Of a DNA stretch of 64,000 nt, positions 63,483 through 64,000 are shown piece after piece (the first letter of the stretch is position 1; each line of letters begins with the position of its first letter). A program made the translations under genes and the position numbers. Below the pieces are notes generated by a model, which was not told the DNA's origin, did not search any database, and saw nothing but the letters and a program-made list of their open reading frames with translations. This DNA comes from AWTP1-13 sp963832445 (GTDB lineage Bacteria > Pseudomonadota > Alphaproteobacteria > Rhizobiales > Hyphomicrobiaceae), in NCBI GenBank assembly GCA_963832445.1, contig CAWHUM010000011.1, positions 124,001-188,000 on the forward strand. Reading direction: 5' to 3'.

Positions 63483-63726
63483 ACCCAACTGAGACGAAGT
63501 TGCCGGTCAGCAACGCATGTTGATCGTCGGCAATGTCTGACGCGAAGGCAGACTGCGAGTTGGCGGGGCAGCTTGCAATGCTGCGAATGGCCTCGAAGAC
63601 CGGCTTCCAGAAGGAGCTCAAGAAACAATGGCTGCTGGGATCGGTAAAGTTGAGCGGGATCTTACCTGCGTACCTCTAGTCTTGGCCCCTTCTCACGAGG
63701 AATGCGCTGCTTTTCAATTCCCGGCC
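63483..63726. other. Unassigned stretch between IS and quinone oxidoreductase gene
   Basis: About 245 bp. A minus-strand frame (63,436-63,621; FWKPVFEAIRSIASCPANSQ) runs into the IS end and could be a scrap of a gene cut by the insertion, but no family is recognisable. Otherwise nothing is seen. Confidence 0.3.
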
Positions 63727-64000
63727 TCACGGAATCAACACGGAACTTCCGATCGTGCGCCGCGCCTCGAGGTCGCGTTGTGCTCGCTCGGCCTCGGCGA
63801 GTGGATAGCGCTGACGCACCTCCACCCGAACGGCGCCCGTTTGCATCACGTCGAACAGGTCTTGCGCCCGCGCGAGCATCTCGGCGCGATCGTGGATGTA
63901 GTCGGCGAGCCCCGCGCTCGTAAGATAGAGCGAGCCCAATCGGTTCAGGCGGAAGATCTCTAGCGGTGTCGGGACGCCGCCGGCCGAGCCGTAGGAGACG
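63727..64000 (-). CDS. Quinone oxidoreductase, zinc-type alcohol dehydrogenase family (partial, N-terminus off the right edge)
   Basis: The last 90 or so residues of an NADPH:quinone reductase-like protein (MDR family). VSYGSAGGVPTPLEIFRLNR, LGSLYLTSAGLADYIHDRAE, LFDVMQTGAVRVEVRQRYPL and the end LEARRTIGSSVLIP are the typical C-terminal pattern. The frame enters from beyond 64,000. The cofactor domain is outside the window. Confidence 0.85.
   Translation of the reverse strand, partial: VSYGSAGGVPTPLEIFRLNRLGSLYLTSAGLADYIHDRAEMLARAQDLFDVMQTGAVRVEVRQRYPLAEAERAQRDLEARRTIGSSVLIP

Noticed and set aside
63428..63628. Minus-strand frames beside the right end of the IS as a truncated host gene
   Set aside because: The translated sequence has no recognisable family and two overlapping frames are equally open, so no gene call can be supported.

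Overview
The window is about 66% GC, with almost gap-free gene packing, long antisense open frames over most genes and many short intergenic palindromes. Gene order points to an alphaproteobacterium, probably Hyphomicrobiales (Rhizobiales) or Rhodospirillales. The evidence is the SRP RNA-dnaX-ybaB-recR block, a 2-oxoglutarate dehydrogenase/succinyl-CoA synthetase/malate dehydrogenase operon, a SAM-II riboswitch in front of metZ, a two-domain Dcd next to metZ, and an L19 with a helix-hairpin-helix tail. The genus cannot be fixed from the sequence alone.

Layout: 0-3.8 kb, a partial luciferase-like monooxygenase, recR, ybaB, dnaX and SRP RNA, all on the minus strand. 3.9-12 kb, nudC, an OpgC-type acyltransferase overlapping an SGNH hydrolase, a membrane-anchored thermonuclease, a GMC oxidoreductase and two alpha/beta hydrolases. 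12.3-23.4 kb, a TAXI-type binding protein, then the TCA operon read leftward (mdh, ridA, sucC, sucD, odhA, odhB, a DUF4160/DUF2442 pair, lpdA). 23.6-30.3 kb, a flavin monooxygenase, zapE, a GNAT enzyme, rplS and a badly broken DUF3604-like gene. 30.4-40.4 kb is accessory: an orphan SIR2-domain protein, a two-subunit aconitase X with a Bug-type binding protein, a small membrane protein, a very large lysozyme-caspase-PAN protein, tRNA-Asp and small membrane proteins. 40.4-45.7 kb, argE, apaG, metZ with its SAM-II riboswitch, dcd and a TPR protein. 45.9-58.4 kb, a complete urea uptake and urease cluster read leftward (urtABCDE, ureD, ureA, ureJ, ureB, ureC, ureE, ureF, ureG), with a sigma-54 promoter upstream of urtA and a dead vapBC pair between ureB and ureC. 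58.7-64 kb, a small secreted Cys protein, an ABC ATPase running in frame into an aldehyde dehydrogenase, an IS1182-type insertion sequence, and a partial quinone oxidoreductase at the right edge.

Two things dominate interpretation. First, many genes carry frameshifts. In every gene with one frameshift the start-to-stop length is 3n+1, and removing one extra base restores the family sequence, which looks more like uncorrected insertion errors than gene decay. The urease region may be an exception, because it also contains an in-frame stop in urtD and the vapBC relic. Second, the most novel-looking object is the roughly 1,265-residue protein at 35.1-38.9 kb. It joins a lysozyme-like domain, a peptidoglycan-binding domain, a caspase-like protease with His and Cys in place, a transmembrane helix and two PAN-like Cys modules. 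An orphan SIR2-domain protein lies in the same accessory stretch. Both are candidates for phage defence or regulated cell death, but nothing here proves it.
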